Shown here: positions 1-9,819 of the stretch, piece by piece
How positions within the stretch are numbered: the first letter of the stretch is position 1
How the letters are laid out: every line of letters begins with the position of its first letter
Origin: Marine Group II euryarchaeote MED-G33
GTDB lineage: Archaea > Thermoplasmatota > Poseidoniia > Poseidoniales > Thalassarchaeaceae
Assembly: GCA_949538655.1 (NCBI GenBank)
Contig: CATISE010000025.1
Location: 1-12,387, forward strand
Reading direction: 5' to 3'
Length of the DNA: 12,387 nucleotides
Program-made: the position numbers and the translations under genes
Notes under the pieces: model-generated
Told to the model about the DNA's origin: nothing
What the model saw: the letters and a program-made list of their open reading frames with translations, nothing else
Databases searched by the model: none

Positions 1-1
1 A

Positions 2-97
2 GAGACGATTGCAGCCGCAGCAATTAGCGAGAAAGCGAAAGCGGATGGACTGGGCGAACCAGGGACGCATGATTTCTCAATCAATGTCCGGAAATAA
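2..97 (+). CDS. 3' end of an unidentified gene
   Basis: An open frame enters from the left edge and runs 31 codons to a TAA at 95-97. The visible residues end in the hydrophilic stretch GEPGTHDFSINVRK and begin with an Ala-rich, probably helical segment. The other two + strand frames are less convincing; frame 1 stops within nine codons. The last 17 bases overlap the 3' end of the convergent thiamine pyrophosphokinase-like gene. No family can be assigned from so short a tail. The reading frame is plausible from its amino acid composition and position but not proven. Confidence 0.5.
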   Translation, partial: ETIAAAAISEKAKADGLGEPGTHDFSINVRK

Positions 98-686
98 CCA
101 CCACAAGAGCTCCATCACTTTCGATGATAATCGAACCACCTAGAGCCACATTGTGCAATCCACGTGTAGAGAATGCAAGCGGTTCATCCTCCAAGGGAAA
201 TTCAACGCCCGAGATGCTCACATTTGCACACGGAGTAAAGGCGAAAAGACTCAATTTTGTACCTTGATCTAGAGCCAATTCCAAGTCATCTAAACAACGC
301 ATGACAACATGCTCTGACATGTGCATGTAAATCTCCAATTCAGGAGGTGCCTCCACCAGTGCTGCAAAGGCTGCGAGTTGGTGATCGATTTCACCGCCTT
401 CAACCCCGACGATGTTGACAACCTCTGCACCTTTCTCAGATGCATATTGCAGGGTCTTGCCCAAATCGGATGCATTCTGGTTTGGTAAGGCGATTCTCTC
501 GACCTCCGTATCGATGATTGAATCGAAGTCTCCGGTGGCGATTGTAACCGCAATGTTTCGTGATTGAGCAGCATCGGTTCCGCCATCGACTCCGACGATG
601 GTATCAGAACCCTCAGAAAGAGGCTGCCACACACTTTCAGGTGGCCATTCACCATCTGCGCAAAGCAACCAGTTCCCCCCTGCCAT
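81..686 (-). CDS. thiamine pyrophosphokinase-like protein
   Basis: The 201-residue protein is predicted to transfer pyrophosphate from ATP to thiamine, giving thiamine diphosphate in the cytosol. Seen in the sequence: VDGG at 33-36, GDFDS at 52-56, an NASDLGKTL segment at 71-79, and GVEGGEIDHQLA at 94-105. These match in order the family's D-G-G, GDxDS, D-x-TD...K and G-x-x-GGR-x-DH motifs. The C-terminal part (PLEDEPLAFSTRGLHN, about 164-179) resembles the thiamine-binding beta domain. Length is normal for a short TPK. Two motif positions differ from the usual form: the TD pair reads SD, and GGR reads GGE. The ATG at 684-686 is followed directly by family-like sequence. The archaeal pterin diphosphokinase MptE is a distant alternative, but the GDFDS and DH motifs favour TPK. 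It is divergent from the giant surface protein gene, with 114 bp between starts. Confidence 0.82.
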   Translation of the reverse strand: MAGGNWLLCADGEWPPESVWQPLSEGSDTIVGVDGGTDAAQSRNIAVTIATGDFDSIIDTEVERIALPNQNASDLGKTLQYASEKGAEVVNIVGVEGGEIDHQLAAFAALVEAPPELEIYMHMSEHVVMRCLDDLELALDQGTKLSLFAFTPCANVSISGVEFPLEDEPLAFSTRGLHNVALGGSIIIESDGALVVVISGH

Positions 687-750
687 ATTCTCGGATTCGG
701 CCTGATGTTGAAAGGGGCTTCTAAGCGGTTGTCTGAAGAACCCTGACCCC

Positions 751-770
751 CTCGACCCCTAAGGGTCGAG
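751..770. promoter_or_regulatory. 20-bp palindrome in divergent intergenic region
   Basis: CTCGACCC-CTAA-GGGTCGAG is a perfect 8-bp inverted repeat around a 4-nt spacer. It lies 30 bp upstream of the ATG of the giant surface protein and 64 bp upstream of the divergent TPK-like start. It could be a dimeric regulator's operator or a stem-loop in the surface-protein leader. A second short pairing, ACCC/GGGT, follows at 780-792. The rest of 687-800 shows no clear TATA box or strong Shine-Dalgarno sequence. A terminator is unlikely because the flanking genes point away from each other and no T-run follows. Confidence 0.45.
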
Positions 771-800
771 TTCGCTTTGACCCCGTTTGGGTGTAATGAG

Positions 801-3800
801 ATGCGTCGGTTGAGTCTGTTCCTGACCCTGCTGATGGTCCTCGCTCCGATGACAACTTTGATTCCAGCCCTTGAGGATTCTACAACGAAACTCGAGAGTT
901 ACGAAGCGACCGATGGATGGGGTGAATCTCTTGCTTATGATGAAATTCAGCATGAGGGAATTGATTGGGAGGTTATGCCAACCCGCGGCGTCAGTGATTG
1001 GGTTCAAAGTTCAATTTCCAGTTTCTCGGATTCGGTCGAAGATCTTGATATTGCCATCGGCCCAGATCAAGTTGTCAAAGCCTGTGGTTACAATGTTGAT
1101 ACACAAGATCTCGAGGTCTACACACTTTCCCCTGATGGTACGACCAGCCGTGTCACGGTGGATTCCAATGGGGACGTCGGGCGAGGATGCTCAATCATCG
1201 TCGATTACCGTGGATTCGCTCGAGTAGCGTATCTCGATGTCGACGCCTCGTCTCTGAAGGTTGTTCGAGAAAACGATCACACTCCAGCAGTGGGTGACGA
1301 ATGGTTGGTTCGAACATTGGTCAACGATGTGACGATTACATCCCCTCCTGAGATTGCCATCTACAGCAACGGTTCAATCGCCATTGCTTATCGGGATGCA
1401 GATACGGGTGGCTTGGATTTGATGAGATATACCGGTTCATGGTGGCGGCATACAGATTTGGTGGACGGGGGAGCTGCTGAGGATATTGTTCTGAATATCG
1501 ATGTTAACGATGTGCTGCACCTCTCATTCGTTGATACCATCAACGAACGTGTCGCAGTCATTTCTCTGGATGAAGATGATAGAACATTCTCAGTCGTTGA
1601 CGAAGGCGAAGGAATCGGTCAACCGCTAGGACATTATCTCGATGCCACCACCCGTGCTCAACTCGTTTATGGAATCGAAAATGGGGAAGGCCTACGAATC
1701 GTACGTGATTTGACAGGACGTGACGACGGCAGAATCTCACCCGATCCTATTCTCGTTCTGGAATCCAGCGAATCGACTGATTTTGGAACTGATGCCAATG
1801 CCAATGGGGATTACAACGCGGATGGATTCAGTGACCTCATCTACGGTGAGCCAGGGGCAGACAATGATTCTGGTGCCGTTCACATTCACTACGGTTCAGT
1901 GAATGGCTATGCGACAACACCTGACCTCACCCTGCTTGGACTTCACGAAGGGGCACGCTTCGGCGCGTCTTTGGCCATGGTTGGCGATGTAGATGGCAAT
2001 GGTTACGACGACATCCTTGTCGGTGCCCCGGGTCAGAACAACGATAGTGGGAATACAACAGGTGCAGTATCTCTGTATTCTGGCTTCGCAACCGGCTTGA
2101 ACTCAAATCCAAGCTGGATCGAATCTGGCCAAACCATCGACGGTCTTTTCGGAGCCAATGTTGAATCTGCAGGGGACGTCAATGGTGACGGTTTTGCCGA
2201 TCTGCTCGTTAGCGAAATGGGTTGGGAAAGTCCTGACCAAGAGTTGGGGCGCGTACATGTTTACCTCGGTAATTCAACATTACAATTCGAATCTACAATC
2301 ATTGAAGGGGGTGCGACAGACCTCATTTTTGGTTATGCTACACTCGGGGTCGGTGATGCCAATGGAGATGGTTTTGATGATATTGTCATTGGCAGTTCAA
2401 AAGATCAGACTGCGGTCTCTGGTCGCGGTCAAGCACAGGTACACTACGGTCACATGGATGGTATTTCGTCTACAGCAAATCGTACGTGGACAGTCACGAC
2501 CACATGGACACTCTTGGGCAATTCATTGAGTGCGCTTGGGGACGTCAATGGAGATGGCTATGATGACTTTGTAATCAGTGAAATCTTGGCCAACAAACTT
2601 TGGATTTTCCACGGCAGCGTCGATGGGTATTCAGAAAACCCAACCACGTTGATGGATATTACTGGTGGTTGGGGGTGGAATATCCAAACAGCAGGCGATA
2701 TCAACGATGACGGGATTGGTGATTTCCTCATTGGAAATGTTCAGGGTGAACTTGAATTGGTTCCAGGAACCAATGACACTAATCTGGTTGATTCAACTAG
2801 TGACTTTTACACCCGTAACGAAGGTGCAAATTCGCTCCTTGGTCGTGTTCTTTCAGCTGGTGGAGATGCCGACCGTGATGGGACGCACGAATTCCTCTAT
2901 GCCAGTACCACACGAATGAACGATGGTGTCACCACCGGCGGTTCGATTGTCATCATGGAAACCCGAGATTGGGAGCTTTCCGATCTTCCATTCAATTTTA
3001 CTGTAAACAGCTTGGATCTCGCCGTCGATGCGCAGGGCCGCACTCAATTACTCTTGGACACCAACGAAGGATACTACCACTACGAGCGCGCCAACGAATT
3101 ACTCACATCATCTGACCCTTGGGGAATGAATGACTTCGGTCAAGTCCCCAGTGCAGCCATGGTCGTGAGTCCTGCCGGACAGCCGACCGTAATCACCTCA
3201 GATGGTGCTGGAGTTGATTTCAATCAGGCGGCTGGAACGATTTTCGTCTCGAATGAGATCTTGACTGGAGGATTCGCAGTACATGGTAGCATTGCTGCAC
3301 CGACCCCTGGTCATTCCATGTCTGCCTTCCACTTCATATCCTCAGGTTCAAAATCAATCGTATTTGCCAATCAATCGAGCAACGCAATTGACACAGAGGT
3401 CATCGTAAGCGACCCGAATTTAGTCATAGAGCAAGACATGGCCCTCCTGGTCAATTCAAACAAAACCCCGCACATCGTGTGGAGAAATGCCGACACCAAC
3501 GAAATACAACTTGCAGTACAGAACGGTTCGACATGGGATGAAACCACCCTCGCAACCGATGCTGATGGCCGGCAATTTGGTGCAGTGATGGCCGACAATG
3601 GTAGCATCGGTTTGATGTACCGGCACAACACATCTAGTAATGCAGAATGGGGAGAATTGGTTACCGAATGGGTTGAAGGAGCTGCTGATAGTTGGTCTAT
3701 CACAGAACGCACGGTTCTTGCAAGCAATGATACATTTTCACTTGGTTATGCATCTATGCAACTATCGGGTTCGGCGTTTGAAGTCGTCTGGCAAGACAAC

Positions 3801-6800
3801 AACTTGCAGTGGCATCACCAGTTCAGTCAGTCTGGATCTGTGACCAATCAGAGTATTCCTTCTATCAATACGAGTGGTTCGCATGGTTTCCCTGTATTCA
3901 CTTCTGATGGAATTCTCATCCCTGGCATTCTCGCCAATACCTCTGGCTCACATGTGCTCGTCGACTCAACAGGTTCTCGTACAGTAGACCTAAATTGCCA
4001 TCTTAACGAATTTGAATTACTCACAGATGCTTCTGGAGAAGATTGGGTGATCTGTGCCAATCCTACGGGAACGCTCACCATCAACACACTTGAGGGAAAC
4101 CAACCCATTGAATTTGATTCCTCTTGGCAGGCCAGTTTGAATCCCGCTGCGACCCTTGATGAGAACGGCACTTGGCACATTCTATTCCACCACCCTTCGA
4201 GTGTCGGCACCGTCTCACTTCTTCGTGGTTTGGCAGATACTGATCGTGATTTCATTCCAGACATGATGGACGACCTCCCTGAATTCGGTGGACAGTGGAC
4301 CGATTCCGATGGTGATGGTTACGGTGACAACCCCGATGCACCCAGCGTCGACAAGTGCCCAACAATTGTCGGTTACAGCGCCTATGGCCACCATGGCTGT
4401 GGTGACGTTGATGGTGATGGATTCGCCAATGCGATTGATGATTGCGCGAACAGCGGCAAGTCTTGGCGTGACACACTAGGATGCCCGGATACGGATGGCG
4501 ACGGTTGGTCGGACCCCTCGGGTGATGCGGGTTGGGATGGTGACCGGCACCCCACAAACTGGATGCAAGCCATCGATACCGATGGTGATGGTCGTTACGA
4601 TAACCATGGTCCGGATTGCTGCGGTCAAAATACCGAGTCAGATGAATTCCCACTTGATCCTCAACAATGGGTCGATGAGGATGGCGACGGTTGGGGCGAC
4701 AACTCTAGCGCACCGACTGGTGACAAATGCCCCGGCTTTGATGGCGATTCGATTTACGATCGAGGCGGCTGCCTCGACAGCGACGGGGATGGGTGGTCAG
4801 ACCCCGAAAATCCAACTTCTTCCAAACCCTATGGTTGGACGTACAATGCAACCCGTTGCTACAATTCATGGGTCGATGATGAAGGCAATACCCGCGCGGC
4901 TGGAGAACATTGTGCAGATTTGTTCCCTTGGGCGCCCGACGATACCTCACCAGAGAATGTCTGCGGTATTCTCTGCTACCAACAGTGGGGGGATCGCGAT
5001 GGTGACGGTTACGGTGACAATGACTCGCAAGATGCTTGGAATCGAGATGCCTTCCCACTAGATGGGACACAACATACCGATTCCGATGAGGATGGATACG
5101 GTGACAACCCAGATGGGAACAATGCCGATGATTGTCCAATCATTTGGGGCAACTCAACCTTTGACCAGACGGGCTGTACAGACACTGATGGCGATGGTCA
5201 TTCAGATTTCTACAGCTTCGATCTCAATCAAGAGAGTGGCCTCCGTGAAAACGAGGTCGGAGACGCCCTCCCAGAAGATCCCAATCAGTGGCGTGACCGC
5301 GACGGTGACGGATTCGGTGAGAACTCGGTTGGTGATTGGGATCGATGCCCAGAAATCCCAGGTGCATTACTCGGCGTTCCAGGTCCTGGTTGCCCGATGC
5401 CCGTTGGCGATGAAGATGGCGACAATATTCCTGATGAGGATGATTTGTGCCCCGACACTCCAGAGGGTGAGAGCGCCAATACGGATGGCTGTTCACCGTC
5501 TCAAATCGATACTGATGGCGATACCGTATTCGACGATGTCGATATTTGTCCAAATACGCCAACCAATGAAATTGCAAACAGCCTTGGTTGTTCCTTATCA
5601 CAAACAGACATCGATACCGACGGTGATGGTGTCAACGATGTTGATGAGAATGCCGAACAACTCGACATGTGTCCCAATACCGTTGAGGACGATTACGACG
5701 AAGTCGACGAAAATGGATGTGCACCATCGCAACTCGATACGGATGGCGACGGAGTGACCGATGATTTGGACCTATGTCCTGATACGACATCAGGTGCGAC
5801 TGTGACCGCTGAAGGCTGCATTGTTGTTGGAGCGGATTCAGATGATGATGGATACGAGGATGCGTTTGATGCCTTCCCATCTGATCCCACACAATGGCAT
5901 GACACAGATGGGGATGGCTATGGCGACAATTGGGGAGAATTGGATTGGAATGATTTTCGTGAAGCCCTCAATATCGGCGAATGGGTCTATAATGCTCAGG
6001 AACCAGACGCTTGCCCACTCGATTCCGGGACCAGTTGGTCAGCGAATAGAGAGTTGTTAGGATTGTATGGTTGCCCAGACACAGATGGGGATGGAGTCCC
6101 GGATCCAACGGTTGATTGGACAACTGATAACGGAGCTGATTTCTTCCCAAACGATCCGATACAGTACGGTGATATCGATGGTGACGGCTTTGGTGACAAT
6201 CTAGATGTGAATGGGGATTTTTGCCCCAACCAACCTGGCCTTGCCGACTACGACGAGGATGGACCGCATGAGAATGGTTGCCCGCCACTGGATGCAGACA
6301 ATGACGGAGTCTACAATTCACTTGACCAATGTCAAGCCACGGTTGCAAATTCGACAGTAGACTCGAATGGTTGTGCCGAATATCAGCGCGATTCTGACGG
6401 GGATTATGTCAAAGACGACAAGGACCTCTGTCCAAACACCCCTGCACAAGATAGCAATTTAGTCGATATCGATGGTTGCACACCAAGCCAATTAGAGGGC
6501 GATGAAGGAACCGCACTGTTGGGTGGTTCAATGAAGAATATCGCGATTGGATTCGGTGCCTTCCTTGGAATTGCTTTGATCATGCTGGTCATCCGACGTG
6601 TTCGTGGTGGTTCAATTGATTGGGATGATGATGAGGACGACGACTTCTACGATGAAGATGATGATGAAGACGACTGGAGTCCATTCGGTTCCGGTGCGAG
6701 CGCCATGCCGACCAAGTCATTCAGCGACCCTCAACCGTCTCGTAGCCCTCCCTCGAAATCCCCCTCCCCTACAACAAGTCGAGGCCCTCCAATGGGTGGA

Positions 6801-7337
6801 CGTCAAGGCCCACCCACCAGAAGCCGTGGCCCCCCTTCGGGACAGTCAGCAGGTCCCAGTGCGGCTGGACCACCGGGGTCATCTAGACCAAGAGGTCCTG
6901 CTCGGTCATCCGTTAGTTCGAAACCGGGGATGCGCCCAAGTCCGGGTCCAAATGCGAGGCCCGTCCAAGAATCAAGTCCAGCGCCAGCAAGTCCAGTTCG
7001 CAAAACGCGTCGAACTGCGACCCCCGCATCCACCACCGGAGATACTCCCGTTCGCAAGACTCGCAAAACATCACCAAATCCATCGCCATCAGGGCCGGCA
7101 CGTAAGACTCGAAGAACAGCAGCGACATCCAAGAAAACCAGTCGACGTCGTAAGGCAAATGCATCGTTTGACGATCTCTTCGGCCCCGATGAAAAAGCCG
7201 ATTTCGATACAGCCGTATCCTCAGCAAAGGAGCGCTTGATTGTCGGTGATTCTGAGCAAAGTGTACTCGCTCGCCTCCAGGCAGAGGGTTGGAATGTCAA
7301 GCAATCCAAGCATATCCTAGGTCAGGCTCGGCCATGA
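801..7337 (+). CDS. giant calcium-binding surface protein (FG-GAP/TSP3)
   Basis: A 2178-residue predicted type I membrane protein, probably a surface adhesin or sensor. I chose ATG 801 because it starts a clean signal peptide (RR, then a Leu-rich core to about residue 24); an in-frame TTG at 777 only adds eight polar residues. Residues ~75-310 are propeller-like beta repeats. Seven FG-GAP calcium loops start at about D337, D396, D459, D519, D581, D633 and D689, the blade number of an integrin-alpha propeller. Residues ~730-1140 form another propeller-like region rich in N-x-S/T sequons. Residues 1146-1893 hold about 21 thrombospondin type 3 loops with regularly placed cysteines. A helix at ~1914-1932 is followed by RRVR (cytosol side), an acidic patch (1940-1959), a Pro/Ser-rich tail with RKTR[RK]T at 2067, 2085 and 2101, and a conserved-looking helical end (2122-2178). 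Ligand unknown. Probably co-transcribed with the downstream EF-hand gene. Confidence 0.9.
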   Translation: MRRLSLFLTLLMVLAPMTTLIPALEDSTTKLESYEATDGWGESLAYDEIQHEGIDWEVMPTRGVSDWVQSSISSFSDSVEDLDIAIGPDQVVKACGYNVDTQDLEVYTLSPDGTTSRVTVDSNGDVGRGCSIIVDYRGFARVAYLDVDASSLKVVRENDHTPAVGDEWLVRTLVNDVTITSPPEIAIYSNGSIAIAYRDADTGGLDLMRYTGSWWRHTDLVDGGAAEDIVLNIDVNDVLHLSFVDTINERVAVISLDEDDRTFSVVDEGEGIGQPLGHYLDATTRAQLVYGIENGEGLRIVRDLTGRDDGRISPDPILVLESSESTDFGTDANANGDYNADGFSDLIYGEPGADNDSGAVHIHYGSVNGYATTPDLTLLGLHEGARFGASLAMVGDVDGNGYDDILVGAPGQNNDSGNTTGAVSLYSGFATGLNSNPSWIESGQTIDGLFGANVESAGDVNGDGFADLLVSEMGWESPDQELGRVHVYLGNSTLQFESTIIEGGATDLIFGYATLGVGDANGDGFDDIVIGSSKDQTAVSGRGQAQVHYGHMDGISSTANRTWTVTTTWTLLGNSLSALGDVNGDGYDDFVISEILANKLWIFHGSVDGYSENPTTLMDITGGWGWNIQTAGDINDDGIGDFLIGNVQGELELVPGTNDTNLVDSTSDFYTRNEGANSLLGRVLSAGGDADRDGTHEFLYASTTRMNDGVTTGGSIVIMETRDWELSDLPFNFTVNSLDLAVDAQGRTQLLLDTNEGYYHYERANELLTSSDPWGMNDFGQVPSAAMVVSPAGQPTVITSDGAGVDFNQAAGTIFVSNEILTGGFAVHGSIAAPTPGHSMSAFHFISSGSKSIVFANQSSNAIDTEVIVSDPNLVIEQDMALLVNSNKTPHIVWRNADTNEIQLAVQNGSTWDETTLATDADGRQFGAVMADNGSIGLMYRHNTSSNAEWGELVTEWVEGAADSWSITERTVLASNDTFSLGYASMQLSGSAFEVVWQDNNLQWHHQFSQSGSVTNQSIPSINTSGSHGFPVFTSDGILIPGILANTSGSHVLVDSTGSRTVDLNCHLNEFELLTDASGEDWVICANPTGTLTINTLEGNQPIEFDSSWQASLNPAATLDENGTWHILFHHPSSVGTVSLLRGLADTDRDFIPDMMDDLPEFGGQWTDSDGDGYGDNPDAPSVDKCPTIVGYSAYGHHGCGDVDGDGFANAIDDCANSGKSWRDTLGCPDTDGDGWSDPSGDAGWDGDRHPTNWMQAIDTDGDGRYDNHGPDCCGQNTESDEFPLDPQQWVDEDGDGWGDNSSAPTGDKCPGFDGDSIYDRGGCLDSDGDGWSDPENPTSSKPYGWTYNATRCYNSWVDDEGNTRAAGEHCADLFPWAPDDTSPENVCGILCYQQWGDRDGDGYGDNDSQDAWNRDAFPLDGTQHTDSDEDGYGDNPDGNNADDCPIIWGNSTFDQTGCTDTDGDGHSDFYSFDLNQESGLRENEVGDALPEDPNQWRDRDGDGFGENSVGDWDRCPEIPGALLGVPGPGCPMPVGDEDGDNIPDEDDLCPDTPEGESANTDGCSPSQIDTDGDTVFDDVDICPNTPTNEIANSLGCSLSQTDIDTDGDGVNDVDENAEQLDMCPNTVEDDYDEVDENGCAPSQLDTDGDGVTDDLDLCPDTTSGATVTAEGCIVVGADSDDDGYEDAFDAFPSDPTQWHDTDGDGYGDNWGELDWNDFREALNIGEWVYNAQEPDACPLDSGTSWSANRELLGLYGCPDTDGDGVPDPTVDWTTDNGADFFPNDPIQYGDIDGDGFGDNLDVNGDFCPNQPGLADYDEDGPHENGCPPLDADNDGVYNSLDQCQATVANSTVDSNGCAEYQRDSDGDYVKDDKDLCPNTPAQDSNLVDIDGCTPSQLEGDEGTALLGGSMKNIAIGFGAFLGIALIMLVIRRVRGGSIDWDDDEDDDFYDEDDDEDDWSPFGSGASAMPTKSFSDPQPSRSPPSKSPSPTTSRGPPMGGRQGPPTRSRGPPSGQSAGPSAAGPPGSSRPRGPARSSVSSKPGMRPSPGPNARPVQESSPAPASPVRKTRRTATPASTTGDTPVRKTRKTSPNPSPSGPARKTRRTAATSKKTSRRRKANASFDDLFGPDEKADFDTAVSSAKERLIVGDSEQSVLARLQAEGWNVKQSKHILGQARP
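4236..6479 (+). repeat. thrombospondin type 3 repeat array (coding)
   Basis: Within the giant surface protein, residues 1146-1893 carry about 21 Asp-rich loops of the type DxDGDGxxD, most followed by CP and, 10-25 residues later, GC. About seven units share a longer lead-in of the form [AF]-[FL]-P-x-D-P-x-Q-W-x-D-x-DGDGYGDN, for example near 4644, 5049, 5265, 5871 and 6141. Each loop is expected to bind calcium, and the paired cysteines probably form disulfides that make a rigid stalk. The units are clearly related in protein but diverged in DNA, so they are old duplications rather than a fresh tandem expansion. Confidence 0.85.
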
Positions 7338-7417
7338 CGCGTGTGCGCATGAGCGCCGTCTTCGACGGCGTCAACCTATTGAGTGGCCTTCGCTCCGCTT
7401 GGTCTAGGAGGCATTGA
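7334..7417 (+). CDS. possible 27-residue coupled small ORF
   Basis: An ATG at 7334 overlaps the stop of the giant surface protein (ATGA). The frame runs 27 codons to a TGA at 7415-7417, which directly abuts the ATG of the EF-hand gene at 7418. The peptide begins MTRVRMSAVFDG and ends in basic residues (SRRH). The layout would allow translational coupling across all three frames. No homologue is recognised and codon evidence is too short to judge. It may equally be a chance frame in an intergenic spacer. Confidence 0.2.
   Translation: MTRVRMSAVFDGVNLLSGLRSAWSRRH
7354..7370 (+). other. stem-loop between the two surface-system genes
   Basis: CGCCGTC-TTC-GACGGCG forms a perfect 7-bp GC-rich stem with a 3-nt loop, 17 bp after the stop of the giant gene and 47 bp before the ATG of the EF-hand gene. 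No T-run follows, so a classical archaeal terminator is unlikely. It could mark an RNA processing site, stabilise the upstream message, or set the ratio between the two products. Confidence 0.4.
7407..7411 (+). promoter_or_regulatory. Shine-Dalgarno site for the EF-hand gene
   Basis: GGAGG lies six bases before the ATG at 7418, a near-ideal spacing. It fixes the start of the EF-hand protein and suggests internal initiation on a shared message with the upstream surface protein gene. Confidence 0.75.
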
Positions 7418-8760
<1,343 letters not shown>

Positions 8761-8764
<4 letters not shown>

Positions 8765-9810
8765 ATCCGGATGTCTCCTTCATTCAACAAGTCAACATCA
8801 CCAATTGTGACCGTTGGTTGTTTGAGAACTCCTGTGACATGAATTCCACAAGAAGAGTGACCGCCTAGGCTGGTATTGTCTCCAAAGGCGAAATAACAGG
8901 TCCCTTGGACTTTCTCATCCTCTAGCACGTTGCCCACCAATCTTGCACGTGGATTCATTCCAAATCCAAATTCAGCAACCGTCCAGACATTTTCTTGCTG
9001 CTGAGGTTTCAATTTTCGACTTGCTTCCACAAACATAGCCTTGACATCGTCACTGCCTTCTCCCTGGATTTTCGTGACCATACCCGCTTCGACTTTGATG
9101 GTCAAGGGTCCAGTTACAACAGCTGCATCCCAAGTTCCATCGATGACGATGGTTCCTTCCATGGTACCCTCCTTGGGCATGGCGAGAATTTTCCCAGCGG
9201 GTAGATTGGTGACTTGACCCGGGCGATTGCAAATACCATTGTCTCCAAGTTCCCATCGCCCACCGATCTCAAACGTGATATCTGTTCCAGATTCCGTTTT
9301 GACCTCTACCTTACGTTGGCGTTTGAGTGATTTTCCAAGTTGGGCGATTGCTGACTGCATGGCGTTGAAATCAGTGGTCATACCACCCTCGATGAACATC
9401 TGCATCGTAATACCCGGCATCGTCGCAATCCGTGTCCCTTCACGGCACGCTTGCATTCGCGCACGCGTGTGAGTGAGTGAATAGCGTGTAGGCGCCAGGA
9501 CAACATCCTGTTTGCGCATTAGGTCTGCTACGGGGGCGGGTGGCTCATCTCCATGCCTGTGGGTAGTCGGCATCATGACCAATAGAACTCGATCAGAGAT
9601 TCTAGCAGCCGCTTCATAGAGTGCTTGACCGATTGTGGATGTGTGAGGGTCGGTTACAATCAGAATGTTTTCCTTGCGTTGAATCTGCATGCATTCTCTA
9701 CAAACAGTATCTGCCGCACGGGCTAGAGCCTTCTCAGTCTCCGCATCGAGTTCATCCTCGGCCCCTTCGATGTAGAGGTCATCTGCATCGTCTTTCTTCT
9801 TTCTCGCCAT
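8761..9810 (-). CDS. M29-like aminopeptidase (COG2309) with altered metal site
   Basis: The 349-residue protein matches the archaeal branch of the aminopeptidase T/M29 family, cytosolic metallopeptidases that remove N-terminal residues. Recognisable blocks are NLPAGKILAMPKEGTMEG (202-219), IVIDG (221-225), AEFGFGMNPRA (279-289), and NVLEDEKVQGT (294-304) followed by AFGDN (308-312). E214 and E280 sit where the family has metal-binding Glu. From memory, relatives read GT-V-H-IA-GDN and IHLD near the end; here these read GTCYFAFGDN and IHVTG, so one His becomes Y306 and one Asp becomes T326, while H324 remains. Activity or metal use may therefore be changed. I chose ATG 9810 (MARKKKDD). An in-frame ATG at 9855 would add 15 residues and is possible; longer starts run deep into the divergent lipoprotein gene and are unlikely. 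A charged N-terminus precedes the domain, with C37/C40 nearby. Confidence 0.8.
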
Positions 9811-9819
9811 CCTATTCTC

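Noticed and set aside
777..800. TTG start adding eight residues to the giant surface protein
   Set aside because: The ATG at 801 begins a textbook signal peptide; the extra residues are polar and would bury it.
4252..4653. Long His/Arg-rich - strand open frame opposite the TSP3 array, with similar ones at 4705-5139, 5224-5601 and 5968-6348
   Set aside because: The composition follows directly from antisense reading of Asp-Gly-Asp codons (GAT/GGT read as ATC/ACC); no ribosome site or family match.
4495..5061. 188-codon + strand frame within the TSP3 array
   Set aside because: A frame-shifted shadow of the repetitive Asp/Gly codons, rich in Met and Thr, with no domain signal.
7354..7370. Transcription terminator after the giant gene
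   Set aside because: A good stem is present but no T-run follows, and the next gene has a strong ribosome site without an evident promoter, so read-through is more likely.
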